Assembly (NCBI GenBank): GCA_900552925.1
Contig: USBH01000075.1
Coordinates: 1 to 7,867, forward strand
Source: an uncultured Oscillospiraceae bacterium
GTDB taxonomy: Bacteria; Bacillota; Clostridia; Oscillospirales; Acutalibacteraceae
DNA length: 7,867 nucleotides
Reading direction: 5' to 3'
Below are positions 6,128 to 7,867 of the stretch, in pieces; position 1 is the first letter of the stretch, and each line of letters begins with the position of its first letter. The notes beneath the pieces are model-generated. The model saw only the letters and a list, made by a program, of their open reading frames with translations, had not been told where the DNA came from and did no database searches. The position numbers were made by a program, and so were the translations under genes.

Positions 6128-7378
6128 ATGGATCTATTATTGTATGTCCTTCTCGGCTTATCGATTATTCTTTCTATTACCACAATCGTTCTTCTAATCA
6201 AATTAAAACAGAAGGGTACGGCCGAAAACGAAAATAGTTTACAGCTTCCGTTCCATCAGCTGGGCCAGAATTTCGATCAACTGAATCAAAAACTGGATAT
6301 ACTGTTTCACCAGCAGATCCATGCAGACTTTGAGTCTCTTGGAAAACAGATGCGCGATCTAACGGAGAGCAACTACAAGCAAATGCTGCAGGTTCAGTCG
6401 ACGCTCTCGGAAAACACAGATCGACAGACCAAACGCATTCAGGATGCAATCCATACGCTTCAGGACGGAAATGAGAAAAAGCTCGACGAAATGCGGAAAA
6501 CCGTCGATGAGAAGCTGACCGAAACCCTGAATCGGCGGATCAACTCCTCTTTTCAAACCGTATCTGAGCAGCTGTCCAACGTCTACAAGTCTCTCGGTGA
6601 AATGAAAGAGCTTTCTGCCGGCGTGACCGACAATGTAAAGGGATTGAATCGGATTTTGACGAACGTAAAAGTTCGAGGGACATGGGCTGAGCTCCAGCTT
6701 GAAAAAATACTTGATGACATTATCCCTGATATGTACGAGCGCAATGTAAAAACGAACCCTCAGTACAATGGTCAGGTAGAGTTTGCAATTAAGATTCCAA
6801 ATTCTGAGAACAAGGATATTGTTTATCTGCCTATAGACTCAAAATTTCCTATGGAAGATTATTCTAGGATTGCCGCTGCATCGGAAAATGGGAATCTTGA
6901 GGAGCTTGCAAGAGCAAAGAAGGCGCTCGAAGCCCGTGTGCGTGAGGAAGCGAAGGCGATCCGAAATTACATCAATGCACCGCACACAACGCCATTCGCC
7001 ATACTTTATCTGGCCACAGAGGGGTTGTATGCTGAGATCACATCGAGTCCAAGCGGAATTGTGGAAAAACTCCAATCTGAGGGCATCATGCTCGCAGGCC
7101 CAAGCACAATTATCGCCCTGCTGAACTCTCTGTCCATGGGATTCCGCTCGATTGCAATCAACCGGAAAGCAGACGAGGTTTGGCGCGTGCTCGGCGCCGC
7201 AAAGACGCAGTACGAAAAATTCGGCGATCTGCTCGAGAAGGCAAAGAAAAAAATTGAGGACGCCGGAAAAGCGCTCGATTCCGCAAACAATCGGAACCGG
7301 ATTATTCAAAAACACTTAAAAACTGTCGAATCACTCGACAGCGCGGAGGCAAACGATCTGCTCGAGCTCGATGAATAA
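6128..7378 (+). CDS. rmuC: DNA recombination protein RmuC
   Basis: 416-residue RmuC family protein, a predicted nuclease-fold protein genetically tied to limiting recombination at short inverted repeats. Residues 4-25 form an N-terminal membrane segment. A long Gln/Glu/Lys-rich coiled coil spans about 35-165. The RmuC domain (about 165-385) shows VRGTWAELQLEKIL (182-195), PIDSKFP (235-241, containing the D-x-K of a PD-(D/E)xK-like site), YLATEGLYAE (294-303) and AGPSTIIALLNSL (323-335). Length is within the family range. The frame stays open far upstream, across the antisense of the GH3 gene, but the start is fixed at 6128 by the promoter, the ribosome site and the typical N-terminal membrane helix. 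It is the only plus-strand gene here, transcribed alone and ending in its own hairpin. Its base composition is much lower in G+C than the flanks, with TTA, CTA and ATT codons early in the gene. Confidence 0.97.
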   Translation: MDLLLYVLLGLSIILSITTIVLLIKLKQKGTAENENSLQLPFHQLGQNFDQLNQKLDILFHQQIHADFESLGKQMRDLTESNYKQMLQVQSTLSENTDRQTKRIQDAIHTLQDGNEKKLDEMRKTVDEKLTETLNRRINSSFQTVSEQLSNVYKSLGEMKELSAGVTDNVKGLNRILTNVKVRGTWAELQLEKILDDIIPDMYERNVKTNPQYNGQVEFAIKIPNSENKDIVYLPIDSKFPMEDYSRIAAASENGNLEELARAKKALEARVREEAKAIRNYINAPHTTPFAILYLATEGLYAEITSSPSGIVEKLQSEGIMLAGPSTIIALLNSLSMGFRSIAINRKADEVWRVLGAAKTQYEKFGDLLEKAKKKIEDAGKALDSANNRNRIIQKHLKTVESLDSAEANDLLELDE

Positions 7379-7384
7379 AGTATA

Positions 7385-7418
7385 TGGGGATGCACCCGCC
7401 GTGGCGCATCCCCATTTT
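7385..7418 (+). terminator. Terminator between rmuC and the convergent small ORF
   Basis: TGGGGATGC (7385-7393) pairs perfectly with GCATCCCCA (7406-7414) over 9 bp with a 12-nt loop, followed by TTTTG. It starts 7 bp after the rmuC stop codon. The T-run is short, so it may be moderate in strength. The same stem lies 13 bp past the stop of the minus-strand small ORF and could serve both directions. Confidence 0.78.
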
Positions 7419-7426
7419 GATTCGCT

Positions 7427-7549
7427 TTACTTCTTCTCCGCCCAGTTCCGGCTGAAGCTGTTCCGGTCGCTCTCGACATGCCCGCGGTGCCCGTGGATCT
7501 CGCACCGGCCGAGCGCCGCCTCCAGCGCGCCGATCTTTCTCTTCTCCAT
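7427..7549 (-). CDS. Hypothetical 40-residue protein with Cys/His cluster
   Basis: I do not recognise this protein. It starts at the ATG 7549-7547 and stops at TAA (7427-7429). The reading is supported by a near-perfect ribosome site, AAGGAGGG (7558-7565), spaced 8 bp from the ATG, and by a plausible promoter upstream. Its middle carries C16-x2-H19-x-H21-x2-H24 (RCEIHGHRGHVE), a spacing that could bind one metal ion. The N-terminus is basic, then helical (MEKRKIGALEAALG), and the C-terminus is polar and ends EKK. It has no signal peptide or membrane segment, so it should be cytoplasmic. It lies between the rpsI terminator and rmuC, convergent with rmuC. It is too short for most gene finders and might instead be a regulatory leader, although the strong ribosome site argues that it is translated. 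Confidence 0.65.
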   Translation of the reverse strand: MEKRKIGALEAALGRCEIHGHRGHVESDRNSFSRNWAEKK

Positions 7550-7580
7550 ACGATTCGCCCTCCTTATTGTTTCTGTTTAT

Positions 7581-7609
7581 ATTGTAAAGCAGAAAACACA
7601 GCGTGTACA
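7581..7609 (-). promoter_or_regulatory. Putative promoter of the 40-residue ORF
   Basis: The -10 box is TACAAT (7581-7586, 5 of 6), with a 17-bp spacer and a -35 box TGTACA (7604-7609, 4 of 6). Transcription is predicted near 7574, about 25 nt before the ATG. The -35 match is only fair. Confidence 0.55.
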
Positions 7610-7624
7610 ATACTTTTTTGCAGC

Positions 7625-7640
7625 GGCAGCCCCGGCTGCC
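7625..7640. other. GC-rich hairpin upstream of the small-ORF promoter
   Basis: GGCAGC-CCCG-GCTGCC is a perfect inverted repeat. The adjacent T6 run lies on its 5' side in the plus sense, so it is not a proper intrinsic terminator in either direction. Its function is unknown. Confidence 0.45.
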
Positions 7641-7676
7641 TCCGGCGTGCGGCGGGCAAAAATCCGGACAAAAGAC

Positions 7677-7710
7677 AAAAAAGGAGACGGTTTCTCTCGA
7701 AACCGTCTCC
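7677..7710 (-). terminator. Strong terminator downstream of the rpsI 3' end
   Basis: In the minus sense, GGAGACGGTTTC-GAGA-GAAACCGTCTCC (7683-7710) is a perfect 12-bp stem with a tetraloop, followed by TTTTTT (7677-7682). It lies about 53 bp past the S9 stop codon and is probably the original terminator of the rpsI transcription unit. Confidence 0.95.
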
Positions 7711-7763
7711 TGCATTTTGCAGTATTCTCTTTGTTTCCGCAAAATAATTCCCACAGGGAAAAT

Positions 7764-7811
7764 TTATCTCTTGGAGAACTGAGGCGCGCGACGGGCAGCC
7801 TTGAGGCCGTA
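7764..7811 (-). pseudogene. rpsI: 3' end of rpsI (ribosomal protein S9), 15 codons only
   Basis: The minus strand encodes YGLKAARRAPQFSKR and a TAA stop (7764-7766). From memory this matches the Bacillus S9 C-terminus at 14 of 15 positions; this tail reaches the ribosomal P-site region. S9 proteins normally continue upstream with a segment like RDxRxxERKK, but here the preceding codons read TVRQ after an in-frame TAA at 7824-7826. No other frame of 7812-7867 restores S9 sequence. The fragment therefore cannot make S9 as it stands. It is either a displaced 3' end left by an element that integrated into rpsI, or genuine rpsI broken by an assembly error at the contig end. Confidence 0.85.
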
Positions 7812-7867
7812 CTGGCGTACAGTTTAGCGCCGGTTTTCCTTGATTTTATGGGCTTTTTGGCCTCTGC
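7812..7867. other. Unidentified sequence joined to the rpsI 3' end
   Basis: This stretch is not S9. On the minus strand, in the S9 frame, it reads a run ending KAHKIKENRR, then a stop, which could be the C-terminus of another gene entering from the right. It contains GGCG-CTAAACTGTA-CGCC (7813-7830, minus sense), an imperfect short inverted repeat next to the junction. There is too little sequence to name it. Confidence 0.4.

Noticed and set aside
7302..7754. Minus-strand 150-codon frame across the rpsI terminator and the small ORF
   Set aside because: It crosses a strong terminator hairpin and lacks a ribosome site; the 40-residue frame inside it has the strong AAGGAGGG site instead.

Overview
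The window looks like one end of a metagenomic contig from a GC-rich, Gram-positive gut-type Clostridium relative (class Clostridia). Three things point there: a Firmicutes-like 5S rRNA, a sortase-type C-terminal signal, and an S9 C-terminus almost identical to that of Bacillus. The family is not resolved; an Oscillospirales-like lineage is only a guess. The first 46 bases are not biological. They are Illumina Nextera library sequence: the P5 tail, an i5 index and the Tn5 mosaic end.

Layout, left to right. (a) 47-158: downstream region of the first gene, with an intrinsic terminator. (b) 159-2066 (-): secreted, wall-anchored CAP-domain protein with a Big_2-like domain, a long Thr/Pro stalk and a VPPTG sorting signal. 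(c) 2231-2520 (-): an isolated 5S rRNA gene with its own promoter, an A-tract UP-like element, a leader hairpin and two terminators in tandem. No 16S, 23S or tRNA lies beside it. (d) 2566-3690 (-): membrane-anchored SGNH/GDSL-hydrolase-like protein. A consensus promoter overlaps the upstream ATG, which points to a TTG start. (e) 3767-5983 (-): cytoplasmic family 3 glycoside hydrolase. (f) 5984-6127: AT-rich divergent promoter region. (g) 6128-7378 (+): rmuC, clearly lower in G+C than its neighbours. (h) 7427-7549 (-): unrecognised 40-residue ORF with a strong ribosome binding site and a Cys/His cluster. (i) 7677-7811 (-): the last 15 codons of rpsI (ribosomal protein S9) and its terminator, joined at about 7812 to sequence that is not S9.

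Functional reading. The CAP protein and the SGNH-like protein both face the cell surface. An identical 11-bp string covers the -35 region of both promoters, so they may be expressed alike. The GH3 enzyme has no export signal and probably finishes degradation of imported oligosaccharides or glycosides; it ends 14 bp upstream of the -35 box of the SGNH-like gene. rmuC is transcribed alone on the opposite strand.

No complete new system is visible. The points most worth following are the rpsI 3' fragment at the right edge, which may be the attachment site of an integrated element lying beyond the window, the isolated 5S transcription unit, and the small Cys/His-rich ORF.
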